Source: Chryseobacterium sp. CH25 (GTDB lineage: Bacteria; Bacteroidota; Bacteroidia; Flavobacteriales; Weeksellaceae). From it: DNA of 64,000 bases. The stretch lies in assembly GCF_004119455.1 (NCBI RefSeq), contig NZ_NRQT01000001.1, forward strand, positions 124,001 through 188,000, given 5' to 3'. The position numbers were made by a program, and so were the translations under genes. Positions 9,024-17,918 of this stretch are shown here, one piece after another. Numbering within the stretch: the stretch's first letter is position 1; every line of letters begins with the position of its first letter. Under the pieces are notes generated by a model. It had not been told where the DNA came from. It was given only the letters and a program-made list of their open reading frames with translations, and searched no databases.

Positions 9024-10499
9024 TTAATTTAAAGGTAGAGTAAAATAAAAGGTAGAGCCTTCGTTTACGATACTGGAAACCCCCACACTCCCATGATGCT
9101 GCTTGATAATCTCAGCACATATAAACAATCCGATTCCCATTCCCTGGAACTGCAATGATGATTCTTCTACTCTATAGAATTTTTTAAATACAGCATCCTG
9201 TTTAAAATCAGGGATTCCAATACCAAAGTCTGTTACATTTACTCTTACTTCCTGAGCTTCTCTATCTACAAATGTTGTCACAATTACCTGATTATTGTCA
9301 GGGGAATATTTAATAGCATTTGTCAGAAAATTAATGAGTACCTGCTCAATACGAATCTCATCCAATGGAATTAAAATATCTGGTTTTGTTCCGTGGCGTT
9401 CTATTCTAACCTGTTGCTCATCATGGGTCTGTAATATCGTTTCCACCGCATTACTGATAACGTTTTCCAGGTTAACGGGCTTTTTGTTAATTTTAAGTTT
9501 GCCATTTTCAATTTTTGACACATCCAACAGATCAGTAATTAGGGTATTGAGTTTTTCAATTTGCCCCTGAACTTTAGTAACAAACCCTGCTTCCGGAGTT
9601 TCTTTATCTAGTTTCAGCTTTCTTTCCAAGAGCTGAACATATGCTTTAATACTGGTTAAAGGAGTTTTTAATTCATGGCTTGCAATACTTAAAAATTCGT
9701 CTTTTTCCTTTTCTACTTTTTTCTGATCATCAATATCAGTAAATGTTCCTACCCAGTTTTTAATATGATTTTCATCGTATACCGGAGTTATTCTCAGCAA
9801 ATGGTAACGGTATTTCCCTGAGACAATATTTTTAATTCTGATTTCTAATTCCAGAGCTTTTCCTTTCTTTCTGCACCTTTCTAATTCTTCCTTTATATTC
9901 CGATCATCAGGATGTGTTTCAGGGAAACTTTGTTCATTGTCAGAATATTGGTACCATTTACCGTTCACAAAATCGACAATTCCTTCTTCATTAAGCGTAA
10001 ATGCAATTTGAGGGAGAGATTCTAACATGAGATGAAAATGATCCAGCTGAGATTTCATGGTAACCTGAGATTCCCGTCGTCCTTTCACTTCAAGTTCGAG
10101 ATTCTGCTGTGTTTTTTTCATGGCAATATTCTGCTCCTGAAGATTATAGAACGTTTTTACTTTAAGTAAAAGTATTTCGGGATCTACTGGTTTGGTAACG
10201 TAATCTTTAGCACCGGAAGCATAACCTTGCGTGATAAATTTTTTATCTGTATTGACTGCTGATAAAAATATAATGGGTACATCTTTCGTTTTGCTGTAAT
10301 CTGAAAGAGTTTCTGCAACTTCAAAGCCGTCCATATCGGGCATCTGAACATCTAAAATGATTAAGGCATATTCATTTTTCAGCGCTTTACCAAGAGCCTC
10401 TTCACCAGAGCTGGCCGTTTCGACCTGGAAGTCCTTAGATTCAAGTAATTTTTGAAGTGAATAAAGGTTACTTTGGTTGTCATCAACAATTAAAATCAT
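9024..10499 (-). CDS. Response regulator-PAS-histidine kinase
   Basis: Soluble REC-PAS-HisKA-HATPase protein of 491 residues. The N-terminal REC has LIILDVQMPDMDGFE; a PAS domain (about 150-260) precedes SIASHELKTPLT with the phospho-acceptor His. The ATP lid reads DFGIGIPDF and GMGIGLFI. The ATG at 10497-10499 is preferred over an in-frame TTG five codons upstream. It is the first gene of the signalling cluster, only five bases before the large hybrid kinase, so the two may exchange phosphoryl groups. Confidence 0.92.
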   Translation of the reverse strand: MILIVDDNQSNLYSLQKLLESKDFQVETASSGEEALGKALKNEYALIILDVQMPDMDGFEVAETLSDYSKTKDVPIIFLSAVNTDKKFITQGYASGAKDYVTKPVDPEILLLKVKTFYNLQEQNIAMKKTQQNLELEVKGRRESQVTMKSQLDHFHLMLESLPQIAFTLNEEGIVDFVNGKWYQYSDNEQSFPETHPDDRNIKEELERCRKKGKALELEIRIKNIVSGKYRYHLLRITPVYDENHIKNWVGTFTDIDDQKKVEKEKDEFLSIASHELKTPLTSIKAYVQLLERKLKLDKETPEAGFVTKVQGQIEKLNTLITDLLDVSKIENGKLKINKKPVNLENVISNAVETILQTHDEQQVRIERHGTKPDILIPLDEIRIEQVLINFLTNAIKYSPDNNQVIVTTFVDREAQEVRVNVTDFGIGIPDFKQDAVFKKFYRVEESSLQFQGMGIGLFICAEIIKQHHGSVGVSSIVNEGSTFYFTLPLN

Positions 10500-10697
10500 A
10501 GAAGTTAAAATCAATAATTAGTTACGGATACTTTAGCTTCAAAAATACTCACAATATTTCGAAAAACAGTAATTTTTAAAGGATAATCCTTAATAATTCC
10601 ATACCACGTTTTACATGAAAAAAAATCAATGGCACAGGGATTGAAACTTCTTATAATATCTTAAGAAAAACACTCTAATTTCAAAAAAAAACAAACT

Positions 10698-11315
10698 ATG
10701 AAAAAAACAATAAGCTGTATGAATATTGATGTGGAGATTCTTTATTCATTCGGAGGTGAAACTGTTATATATAAGCCCAAGGAGTTTATTTTCAAAGAAG
10801 GTGAACATTCTCAATATTATTTCCAGATTATAAGTGGCAAAGTAAAGCTAAACACGTTTACTGAAAACGGGAAAGAATTTATTCATAACATCCTGGGCAA
10901 AAATCAGAGTTTTGGGGACCCGTTACTTTTTATCGAAAAAATTTACCCCACCAATGCGGTAAGTTTACAGGCCACAGAAGTGGTGAGGCTGCCTAAAAAT
11001 AATTTTATAGAAATGATTAAAACCCACCCTGATCTTTCTCTGGAAATGAATATTTGCTTATCGCAAAGATTATACTATAATAGTTTAATGGTACGTGATA
11101 TGGCCTCAACAGATCCTATCCAGCGCCTTAAAGGATTATTGGACTACCTGAAAAGTTATCATGACGGAGACTGCCAACAGTGTTTTCATGTGGAACTTAC
11201 CCGCCAGCAAATTGCTGATCTAACCGGATTGAGGGTTGAAACTGTGATCAGAACGATAAAAAAAATGGCTCATCAGGAAATAGTAAAGTTGGAAGGCCGC
11301 AGAATATTGTACTAA
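10698..11315 (+). CDS. Crp/Fnr-family transcriptional regulator
   Basis: A cyclic-nucleotide-binding-like beta-roll (residues about 20-120) is followed by a Crp-type winged helix with TRQQIADLTGLRVETVIRTIKKM as recognition region. It lacks the N-terminal cysteine cluster of Fnr. Alignment with its paralogue at 62579-63175 suggests the true start may be the second Met at 10719. It is divergent from the kinase cluster and ends at a strong hairpin. The ligand is unknown; a role in respiration or stress control is only inferred from the family. Confidence 0.9.
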   Translation: MKKTISCMNIDVEILYSFGGETVIYKPKEFIFKEGEHSQYYFQIISGKVKLNTFTENGKEFIHNILGKNQSFGDPLLFIEKIYPTNAVSLQATEVVRLPKNNFIEMIKTHPDLSLEMNICLSQRLYYNSLMVRDMASTDPIQRLKGLLDYLKSYHDGDCQQCFHVELTRQQIADLTGLRVETVIRTIKKMAHQEIVKLEGRRILY

Positions 11316-11401
11316 AATTTTGGTTTTCTTCATTTCTGTCATTTTATTGAAGACCAGCTGATCCATAAAAATAGAACATAAATATACTTTTCAAATAAAA
11401 A

Positions 11402-11433
11402 CAATGACCGGTACCTCCCGGTACCGGTCATTG
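11402..11433. terminator. Bidirectional hairpin terminator
   Basis: CAATGACCGGTACC pairs perfectly with GGTACCGGTCATTG around a TCCC loop (14-base stem), flanked by A-rich and T-rich sequence. It separates the crp-type gene (+) and the converging small gene (-). Confidence 0.85.
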
Positions 11434-11454
11434 ACTATTAAACTAACTTATGCA

Positions 11455-11754
11455 TTAATTGGTTTTCTTTCTCCATTCTGCTTTTACATCTTCAGCGGCA
11501 TCTTTTGTCTTTTCCCATGCATCGTCCGCCTTGTCTTTAATATCTTCCCATGCATCGGAAACATTTGATTTCACTCGGTCTAACCAATCTTCCTGTGTAG
11601 CTTCCTGATCATTCTCTCTTTTTTCATTGATATAATCTTTAGCTTTATCCGCTAATTCACTGATTTTCCATTTTGCATTATCAGCTGCATTTTTTAGAGA
11701 GTTTTCTGTTTCATTAACTGCATTTTCCGCTTTGTTGTAATCTGAATTGTTCAT
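11455..11754 (-). CDS. Small amphipathic helical protein (YtxH/LEA-like)
   Basis: A 99-residue, highly charged protein with repeating 11-residue-like segments (AWEDIKDKADDAWEKTKDAAED) and many Ala, Lys, Asp and Glu. It has no signal peptide or cysteine. The pattern resembles apolipoprotein/LEA or YtxH-type stress proteins, which are natively flexible or coat membranes. The function is inferred from composition only. It is monocistronic, with a shared terminator downstream. Confidence 0.7.
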   Translation of the reverse strand: MNNSDYNKAENAVNETENSLKNAADNAKWKISELADKAKDYINEKRENDQEATQEDWLDRVKSNVSDAWEDIKDKADDAWEKTKDAAEDVKAEWRKKTN

Positions 11755-11916
11755 AATATAATATTTTAGTAATTGGTATATAAATAAACAATGTTTATAC
11801 CTAAAAGAATATTTAAAATGTTAAAATATCTTAAAATATCAAATTACCTTTTAGCTATTTATTGCACATTTAAACTATTTATCTCATATTCAAAGCTATA
11901 CTGAATAGATAAGATC

Positions 11917-12507
11917 TTATATCTTCTCCAAAAGATGACCGAAGTAATTCTTTTTCTTTATGAGATACCCTTTATTCATTTCATGAGAGTCAATTTCAAG
12001 AGGAATTCTGCTGTTGAGAATGAGATCACTGTTCTCAACAGCTTTAATTTTATCCGGATTATTAGTTAACAAGTTGATCTCTTTTATCTCTAAAATGTTT
12101 AGCATTTCAACGGCTATATCAAAATTTCTTCCGTCCGCCGGGAGTCCGAGCTGCAAATTGGCTTCAACGGTATCCAAACCTTTTTCCTGAAGTCCGTAAG
12201 CCCGAAGCTTGTTGATGATTCCAATATTTCTTCCTTCCTGACGGAGGTAGACAATCACCCCTCCTTTTTCAGACATGTATTTCATAGCAGCATCCAATTG
12301 TTGCCCGCATTCACATTTTTTGGAATGAAAAACTTCCCCTGTAATACATTCTGAATGGAAACGTACATTTACTGGTGTCGTAAAATCTGTATTGTCTGCC
12401 ACCCAAACCAAATGGGGAGTCCAGTTTTCTTCACTTTCTGAAAATGCATATACAGTGAAGATGCCGTAATCTGTAGGTATTTTTGATTGAGCTTGTATTT
12501 TGAGCAT
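11917..12507 (-). CDS. ribA: GTP cyclohydrolase II
   Basis: First step of riboflavin synthesis: GTP to 2,5-diamino-6-ribosylamino-pyrimidinone phosphate and formate. The 196-residue stand-alone enzyme has zinc ligands C54, C65 and C67 (SECITGEVFHSKKCECG) and the catalytic YLRQEGRNIG loop. No DHBP synthase domain is fused. It is the last gene of the carotenoid operon, 26 bases after the lipocalin. An extra flavin enzyme here could feed FAD to CrtI or photolyase under light; this is inferred from position. Confidence 0.95.
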   Translation of the reverse strand: MLKIQAQSKIPTDYGIFTVYAFSESEENWTPHLVWVADNTDFTTPVNVRFHSECITGEVFHSKKCECGQQLDAAMKYMSEKGGVIVYLRQEGRNIGIINKLRAYGLQEKGLDTVEANLQLGLPADGRNFDIAVEMLNILEIKEINLLTNNPDKIKAVENSDLILNSRIPLEIDSHEMNKGYLIKKKNYFGHLLEKI

Positions 12508-12533
12508 TTTTTTCTTTTTTAAAGTTTATATCA

Positions 12534-13082
12534 TTATTTAACGAACGGACTTTTTTTGTCCTGTTTTACCCATATTAATTTTGATGTATCATAACCGATT
12601 TCCTGGGCTTTGGTGATAAAAACCTGTTTTACATTCTCCGGAATAGTCTTTTCACGGGACAGAATCCAGAGATAATCTAAGTTTTTACCTGCAACCAATG
12701 CATATTTGTAATCATTCAGAGCAACTATATTATATCCGGCATAGAAAGGTCCGAAAAAACTCACTTTCAAGGCTGCAATATCTTTCTCACCTCTGAATTC
12801 AGCAGTACCAGTGACAGAAACCCATTTATTCTTTTTAAAATTATATCCGCTGTTGACTACCTTTACACTTCCATCTGCATTAAGGCTATACTGAGCCATT
12901 GCATTATCGAGGTCTTTTTCAAAACGATAATCGAATCTTGCAATTTCATACCATGTTCCTAAATAACGATTGACATCAAACTGTCCGACAGGCTGTGCTT
13001 TTTCAGGCATAGAGGAACAGGAAATCATACTATTCAACAACGCGCAGCATAGTAATACTGTAAGAATTATTCTATTTTTCAT
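12534..13082 (-). CDS. blc: Lipocalin family lipoprotein (Blc-like)
   Basis: Outer-membrane bacterial lipocalin that binds fatty acids or other hydrophobic ligands. The 182 residues begin with a lipoprotein signal ending SMISC (Cys22). The lipocalin GxW motif is GTWYEIARFD, and the strand-7 YALVAGKNLDYLWILSR and the C-terminal helix are present. It overlaps the lycopene cyclase gene by 11 bases, so it is translationally linked to carotenoid synthesis. It may carry or protect carotenoid or oxidised lipid in the envelope; the ligand is not shown by the sequence. Confidence 0.93.
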   Translation of the reverse strand: MKNRIILTVLLCCALLNSMISCSSMPEKAQPVGQFDVNRYLGTWYEIARFDYRFEKDLDNAMAQYSLNADGSVKVVNSGYNFKKNKWVSVTGTAEFRGEKDIAALKVSFFGPFYAGYNIVALNDYKYALVAGKNLDYLWILSREKTIPENVKQVFITKAQEIGYDTSKLIWVKQDKKSPFVK

Positions 13083-13761
13083 TTTCAGTTATTTTTTTAA
13101 AGAAATAAATATTGAGTAAAAACTGGCTGTAGCCATAAACAGCATCTTCTATAGGTATAGTTCCCATTCTAATGCCTAAAAAATCATTAGGATTATAATT
13201 AACAACCGGGGAAGGAATTAAAGAACCTGTCAAAATTCCATTCACTGCAAAAAAGCCGGGCATCAGAACCATATATACGAAACTGGCTTTTCCTATCCAT
13301 TCTTTTTGAGCTATAAAGTGAAGATAACAAAGAGTAAGTATCGTTACAACTACCGTCAGCAAAGTGTATATTCTTTCATAATAAAGAAGTCCTACAACAC
13401 CAAGAACAACGAAAGATGTAAATACAATGAGATTGTTTAAACCATCAGTCCATCCAAGAGTAAAATATTTTTCCAGGCAATAATAAGTAAAAACACAGGC
13501 GAAAGGAATACAGTAAAAAAACAGCCATTCTTCTAGGGGAAGCCCCGCTATTTTAAATCCTAAGGTATAATTAAGATCAAACCACCATACGCCTTTAGCC
13601 GTGAACCAAATATCCCAGGCAATAAAAGGAATTGCGACAATGGTGGATGAGAGCAGAAATTTCCCAAAAAGTTTATTAAACTGTATTCTTCCGTCGAAAG
13701 AAGCCAAAAAGCAGATGATGACAGTGGAAAAGTTAATCAATATGTAAGTATAAGGCATCAT
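13072..13761 (-). CDS. crtY: Lycopene beta-cyclase, fused CrtYcd type
   Basis: Cyclises lycopene to beta-carotene in the inner membrane. The 229 residues contain about seven transmembrane helices and two copies of the cyclase-domain motif, LPLEE (74-78) and IPIED (201-205), the hallmark of the duplicated CrtYc/CrtYd fold also found in fungal enzymes. It is distinct from the FAD-dependent CrtY/CrtL families. It overlaps crtZ by four bases and the lipocalin by 11, showing tight operon structure. Confidence 0.93.
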   Translation of the reverse strand: MMPYTYILINFSTVIICFLASFDGRIQFNKLFGKFLLSSTIVAIPFIAWDIWFTAKGVWWFDLNYTLGFKIAGLPLEEWLFFYCIPFACVFTYYCLEKYFTLGWTDGLNNLIVFTSFVVLGVVGLLYYERIYTLLTVVVTILTLCYLHFIAQKEWIGKASFVYMVLMPGFFAVNGILTGSLIPSPVVNYNPNDFLGIRMGTIPIEDAVYGYSQFLLNIYFFKKITENEK

Positions 13762-14210
13762 TTTTTATAAAAATACATTTTAAAATATTTAACAGGAACC
13801 CACAGAAAGCCAAAGCATTCTCCATCTTCTTTGCCCAGATGTTTGTGATGCTGTTTATGGGCCCGTCTTATCGCAAGGAAATAGGGATTCTTTGTTTTGG
13901 TAAAGACTTTTGCCCTCTGATGGATAAAAATGTCGTGCACAAAAAAATAGGCCATTCCGTAAAGGCTTATTCCCAGACCAATAAAAAAACAATAACTAAA
14001 ATCCTGCTGTACTCCCAGGTATAATAAAGCAATAGCAGGAGTTGCAAAAATGAAGAAAAACCAATCATTTCTTTCAAGTTTCCCATCATGGCTATGATCA
14101 TGATGATCCCGATGCAGGAACCACAGAAAGCCGTGCATAATATAGCGATGGATCAGCCAGGTAGCTCCTTCCATTAAAATAAATACACCTAAAACGATCA
14201 TAACATTCAT
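13758..14210 (-). CDS. crtZ: Beta-carotene 3-hydroxylase
   Basis: Non-haem di-iron membrane hydroxylase converting beta-carotene to zeaxanthin. The histidine clusters are HRYIMH, HRDHHDHSH, HDIFIH and HKQHHKH, with hydrophobic helices between. The start MNVMIVLGVF at 14208-14210, one base after the previous stop, is preferred over an upstream overlapping start at 14240. The length of about 150 residues is typical. The cyclase gene overlaps its 3' end. Confidence 0.94.
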   Translation of the reverse strand: MNVMIVLGVFILMEGATWLIHRYIMHGFLWFLHRDHHDHSHDGKLERNDWFFFIFATPAIALLYLGVQQDFSYCFFIGLGISLYGMAYFFVHDIFIHQRAKVFTKTKNPYFLAIRRAHKQHHKHLGKEDGECFGFLWVPVKYFKMYFYKK

Positions 14211-14211
14211 T

Positions 14212-14679
14212 TTAATGATCTTTATTATTAAAAAGGTCATTCAAAACCCTATATCTGAAATCGAAAATACTTCTGAGCTTTTCTTTTACAAATAACTGAT
14301 GGGCCATTTTACCTAACATCCCCATCGGGAGTTCATAATCTACGGTGTCTTTCATGAGTACTCCATTCTCATTAGGAATAAATTCATGAAAATGATTCCA
14401 ATGCTTATATGGACCTGCTTTCTGAAAGTCTGTAAAACTTTTATAGTCATCAACCTGGCTTATAATGGTCTTCCATTTCAACGGAATTCCCAGCACTGGA
14501 GAAACTGTGTAGTCTATTTCCATTCCTTTAAAAATAGGTTTATCCTTTACATCGGAAAGTACTATAAACCCCATACTCTCAGGAGTTATTTCCGATAAAT
14601 TATGAGGAGATGAAAAAAAATCCCATGCTTTTTCAATACTGCAATTCAACTGTTGCTCTCTGTATAATCTGTACATCAT
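14212..14679 (-). CDS. SRPBCC (START-like) ligand-binding protein
   Basis: A 155-residue member of the polyketide cyclase/dehydrase-like SRPBCC superfamily. An N-terminal strand (YREQQLNCSIEKAWDFFS) is followed by the helix-grip fold, ending in a helix with FDFRYRVLNDLF. Such proteins bind hydrophobic ligands in a cavity. It lies inside the crt operon between crtB and crtZ, so a carotenoid or isoprenoid carrier or partner role is inferred. Similar genes accompany light-induced photolyase clusters in other non-phototrophs. No catalytic residue can be named. Confidence 0.85.
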   Translation of the reverse strand: MMYRLYREQQLNCSIEKAWDFFSSPHNLSEITPESMGFIVLSDVKDKPIFKGMEIDYTVSPVLGIPLKWKTIISQVDDYKSFTDFQKAGPYKHWNHFHEFIPNENGVLMKDTVDYELPMGMLGKMAHQLFVKEKLRSIFDFRYRVLNDLFNNKDH

Positions 14680-14736
14680 TTATTTTTATTGATCGTTAAA
14701 CATTCCAAAAAATCATTTTTAAACCGGAATTTACTG

Positions 14737-15573
14737 TTAGAAATAAGCAGATTTGTAACGGATATAGCTTTTGAATGCAACCAACAGCTTTTGCGAATTG
14801 GCAATTCTTATTCTTTGCTGAAGCATATTTTGTGAACTTGTTTTCTTTATTTTTTCAAAAAGGGAAAGATAATACCTGTAGGCAAGGTATACTCCGAAGA
14901 TGGATGAACCCGGCAGTTTTTTAATCCCCTGCAATGCTTCTTTGAATTCTTCCTCAATCTCCTCTTCAATCCGGGTTTTTACTGTATTATCAAAGACTGA
15001 CATATTCAGGGACGGGAAATACGTCCTTCCTAAAATCTGATAATCATCTTTCAGGTCCCGCAAAAAATTAACTTTCTGAAAAGCAGATCCCAATTTCATC
15101 GCAAAGGGTCTAAGCTTCTCATATTGCTGTTTATTACCTTCTGTGAATATCTGCAGGCACATCAGCCCAACTACTTCTGCAGACCCGTAGATATACTCTT
15201 TATACAGTTCTGAATTATAATCTATTTTATGAAGATCCATTTCCATACTGTGCAGAAACTGATCAATCAGATGTCTGTCAATCTTATACTGACACACCGT
15301 TTCCTGAAATGAATGCAAAATAGGATTGAGTGATATGCCATCTTCCAACGCCTCATAAGTTTCAGTCTTTAACCTCTTCAGGAGCTTTTCTTTATCATAC
15401 CCATGAAAGCTATCTACAATTTCATCCGCCAGACGGACATACCCGTAAACAGCATACACTGCAGGTCTGATGGAAGGCTTCAACGCCAGTATTCCTAATG
15501 AAAAACTGGTACTGTATTTTTTTGTAGTGTACTTACTGACTTCGTAAGACAATTCATCAAACAGTTTTTTCAT
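14737..15573 (-). CDS. crtB: Phytoene synthase
   Basis: Condenses two geranylgeranyl diphosphates to phytoene. The two Mg-binding aspartate motifs are DEIVD (in RLADEIVDSFHG) and NFLRDLKDDY; RTYFP follows, as in squalene/phytoene synthases. At 278 residues it is the normal size. It starts one base after crtI. No crtE is present in the window, so the GGPP substrate must come from a gene elsewhere. Confidence 0.95.
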   Translation of the reverse strand: MKKLFDELSYEVSKYTTKKYSTSFSLGILALKPSIRPAVYAVYGYVRLADEIVDSFHGYDKEKLLKRLKTETYEALEDGISLNPILHSFQETVCQYKIDRHLIDQFLHSMEMDLHKIDYNSELYKEYIYGSAEVVGLMCLQIFTEGNKQQYEKLRPFAMKLGSAFQKVNFLRDLKDDYQILGRTYFPSLNMSVFDNTVKTRIEEEIEEEFKEALQGIKKLPGSSIFGVYLAYRYYLSLFEKIKKTSSQNMLQQRIRIANSQKLLVAFKSYIRYKSAYF

Positions 15574-15574
15574 A

Positions 15575-17065
15575 TTATTTTATTTTTAGTTTACTCACTT
15601 CATCTGCTACAATTTTTCCTGAAATTATTGAGGGGGGAACACCAGGTCCCGGAACCGTTAACTGCCCTGTATAAAAAAGATTCCGGAGCTTTCTGTTTTT
15701 GATCTTAGGCTTTAAAACTGCTGTCTGTGATAAAGTATTGGATAATCCGTAGGCATTACCCTGGTAAGCATTATAATCGGAAATAAAATCGCTTACACAA
15801 TAGCTTCTTTTATATTCTATTCTGGAAATAAGATCCGTTTCTCCTGTATATTTTTCTATTCTATCAAGCATTTTTAGAAGATATTCTTCTCTTAAGTGCT
15901 CTTCATCATGTATTCCTGGAGCAAGAGGCAACAGCAAAAAGAGATTTTCACAGCCTTCAGGGGATACATACGGATCGGTTTTAGAAGGGCAGCAGGCATA
16001 AAAAAGCGGTTTGGCAGGCCATTTTTTATCTTTGTAAATGCAGTCTATATGATCATCAAGATCGTTCTCAAAGAACAGTGTATGATGTTTTAAATGAGGG
16101 ATCTTCCCTTTTACCCCGAGGTAATAAATGAGACAGGATGGAGCAAAAGTTCTCGTTTTCCAATATTCTTCATCATAATTCCTAAGTACCTTTGGGATTA
16201 AAGTTTCTGTATGATGGTAATCTGATGAGGCGATTACGGCATCAAATTCATATGTTTCATCATTTACTGTTATGGAAGATACCCTTTCGTTTTTTGTATT
16301 GATTTTTTGTACTTCGCGATTAAAATGAAAGATTACCCCTTGTCTTTCCGCCACTTCCTTCATTGCAAGAACAAGCTGATAAAAACCACCCATAGGATAT
16401 TTTGTTCCCAAAACATACCCTCCGTAATTCATCAGACTGTAAAGAGCCGGAATACGTTGCGGGGAAGCTCCAAGAAATATAACAGGAAATTCCATCAGAG
16501 ATCTTAGTTTGGAATCAGTAAAATAACCTGAAACGTATTTTCTGAAATTACTTAAAAGATCAAGTTGTACTGCACTTCGCCCTATTTTTAAAGAAGCAAA
16601 TTCCAGCCAGTTATAACAAGGCTTTGTTACAAATTCTTTCATTCCTACCTGATATTTAAATTGGGCAGACTTCATAAACTCATCATATTGCGTAGCCGAT
16701 CCTGGTTCTATTTTTTCAAATAGTTTCCGGATATCTTCATTTTTTTCAGGAATAGAAATTTTTTCTTCTGAAAAAACCATCTCAAACTGAGGATCCAAAG
16801 AAACAAGATTAAAGAAATCGGATACTTTACAGCCAAAATCATTGAAAAAACTTTCGATAATATCAGGCATCCAGTACCAGCTTGGTCCCATATCAAACAC
16901 ATATCCTTCTTTTGTCTTAAACTGTCTTGCCCGTCCTCCTGGCTGCTGATGCTTTTCAAATACATGTACTTCATTTCCAGATTTTGCAGCATATGCGGCA
17001 GCAGAAAGCCCGGAAAATCCAGAACCGATCACAGCAATTTTCTTTCTTAAGCTTCCAGTATTCAT
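15575..17065 (-). CDS. crtI: Phytoene desaturase
   Basis: FAD-dependent four-step desaturation of phytoene to lycopene. The N-terminal dinucleotide fold reads IAVIGSGFSGLSAAAYAA with an acidic FEKHQQPGGRARQF continuation, and the C-terminal FAD segment is TVPGPGVPPSIISG. The 496 residues match bacterial CrtI. It is the second gene of the operon, 43 bases downstream of marR. End products with more or fewer double bonds cannot be excluded from sequence. Confidence 0.95.
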   Translation of the reverse strand: MNTGSLRKKIAVIGSGFSGLSAAAYAAKSGNEVHVFEKHQQPGGRARQFKTKEGYVFDMGPSWYWMPDIIESFFNDFGCKVSDFFNLVSLDPQFEMVFSEEKISIPEKNEDIRKLFEKIEPGSATQYDEFMKSAQFKYQVGMKEFVTKPCYNWLEFASLKIGRSAVQLDLLSNFRKYVSGYFTDSKLRSLMEFPVIFLGASPQRIPALYSLMNYGGYVLGTKYPMGGFYQLVLAMKEVAERQGVIFHFNREVQKINTKNERVSSITVNDETYEFDAVIASSDYHHTETLIPKVLRNYDEEYWKTRTFAPSCLIYYLGVKGKIPHLKHHTLFFENDLDDHIDCIYKDKKWPAKPLFYACCPSKTDPYVSPEGCENLFLLLPLAPGIHDEEHLREEYLLKMLDRIEKYTGETDLISRIEYKRSYCVSDFISDYNAYQGNAYGLSNTLSQTAVLKPKIKNRKLRNLFYTGQLTVPGPGVPPSIISGKIVADEVSKLKIK

Positions 17066-17108
17066 TGTTATTTATTTAATAGTTTTTCAGATAGTTTTAT
17101 CTGTTTCA

Positions 17109-17765
17109 TTAATTCATTTTTTTATACACAACATCCAGCAAATCATTAGAATCCATTTGCATCCGATAAAAAGAATCATGAAATTCATCAAGTTTAGAGA
17201 GGATAGAGATGAGCAGCATCTGTTCAGAGTAGTTCAGATTTCCCACTACCACTTTTGAAGCTTTACGGATCTCATCCATGTGTTCATGCAGTATGGCTTG
17301 CCCCTTCTCAGTGATCTGAATATATTTGATTCTTCTATCTTTATGATAGGTGGTCTGCTCAGCCCAGCCATTAAGGATTAAGCGGTTAATAATAAGAATC
17401 CCGGAAGATTTTTCACTCACATTATGCCGTATGAGTTCCATTTTAGACATCGCTCCCCTAGTCTTCAGGCTTATCAGATAAATAAAGTCGTCCTGGCTTG
17501 AGAAAACGGAATTACCAATTGACCGGGAGTAGGTTTTTGCATACCTCCCCATTCTTATCAATAAAGTATTGATAACGCTATCTGAGCTTCTTCCCAATTC
17601 CTTCCCTACCCAATCCGGATTTTCTTTCTCATAAGAAAACGTTGAAGAAGCATTGATCCATTCTGTAAATCCCTGAAGATCGTTACTATATAGTACTTTA
17701 TCTTCATTCTGTTCCATAAATTGCTGAACAAATCCAACAACTTCTTTTATAAGATCAAAATTCAT
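17109..17765 (-). CDS. MarR-family regulator of the carotenoid operon
   Basis: Winged-helix regulator of about 218 residues. The helical N-terminal dimer region precedes the HTH (LKTRGAMSKMELIRHNVSEKSSGILIINRLILNGWAEQ, read as separate helices) and the wing (YHKDRRIKYIQITEKG). The ATG at 17763-17765 (MNFDLIKEVV) matches the start of its paralogue at 1-349 and is preferred over a TTG seven codons upstream, which lies inside the likely -7 box. It is first in the crt operon, so autoregulated repression is likely. Light, isoprenoid diphosphate or oxidative signals are possible ligands. Confidence 0.9.
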   Translation of the reverse strand: MNFDLIKEVVGFVQQFMEQNEDKVLYSNDLQGFTEWINASSTFSYEKENPDWVGKELGRSSDSVINTLLIRMGRYAKTYSRSIGNSVFSSQDDFIYLISLKTRGAMSKMELIRHNVSEKSSGILIINRLILNGWAEQTTYHKDRRIKYIQITEKGQAILHEHMDEIRKASKVVVGNLNYSEQMLLISILSKLDEFHDSFYRMQMDSNDLLDVVYKKMN

Positions 17766-17784
17766 ATAAAATAAATTAGTACAC

Positions 17785-17816
17785 AAATATACTTATTTAA
17801 GTTTATAAATATACTT
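17785..17816. promoter_or_regulatory. Promoter/operator of the crt operon: doubled AAATATACTT
   Basis: AAATATACTT occurs at 17785-17794 and again at 17807-17816, 22 bases apart (two helical turns). On the minus strand the inner copy gives TATATTTG, a perfect TAnnTTTG Bacteroidetes -7 box just before the marR start. Related copies lie upstream of phr and of the second marR. A MarR dimer pair blocking RNA polymerase is inferred. Confidence 0.45.
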
Positions 17817-17894
17817 TTATTTACTCTATTTTTATTTAGAAAATGATAATTAAGTGTTTAAAACTTTTAAAGAAAGTAAGAAAATACAATAAAA

Positions 17895-17918
17895 AAACTG
17901 CCTTTAAAAAGGCAGTTT
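17895..17918. terminator. Hairpin terminator upstream of the crt operon
   Basis: AAACTGCCTTT and AAAGGCAGTTT form a perfect 11-base stem with a two-base loop and an A-rich flank. It would end transcription from the minus-strand HTH/RteC genes before the marR promoter. Confidence 0.65.
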
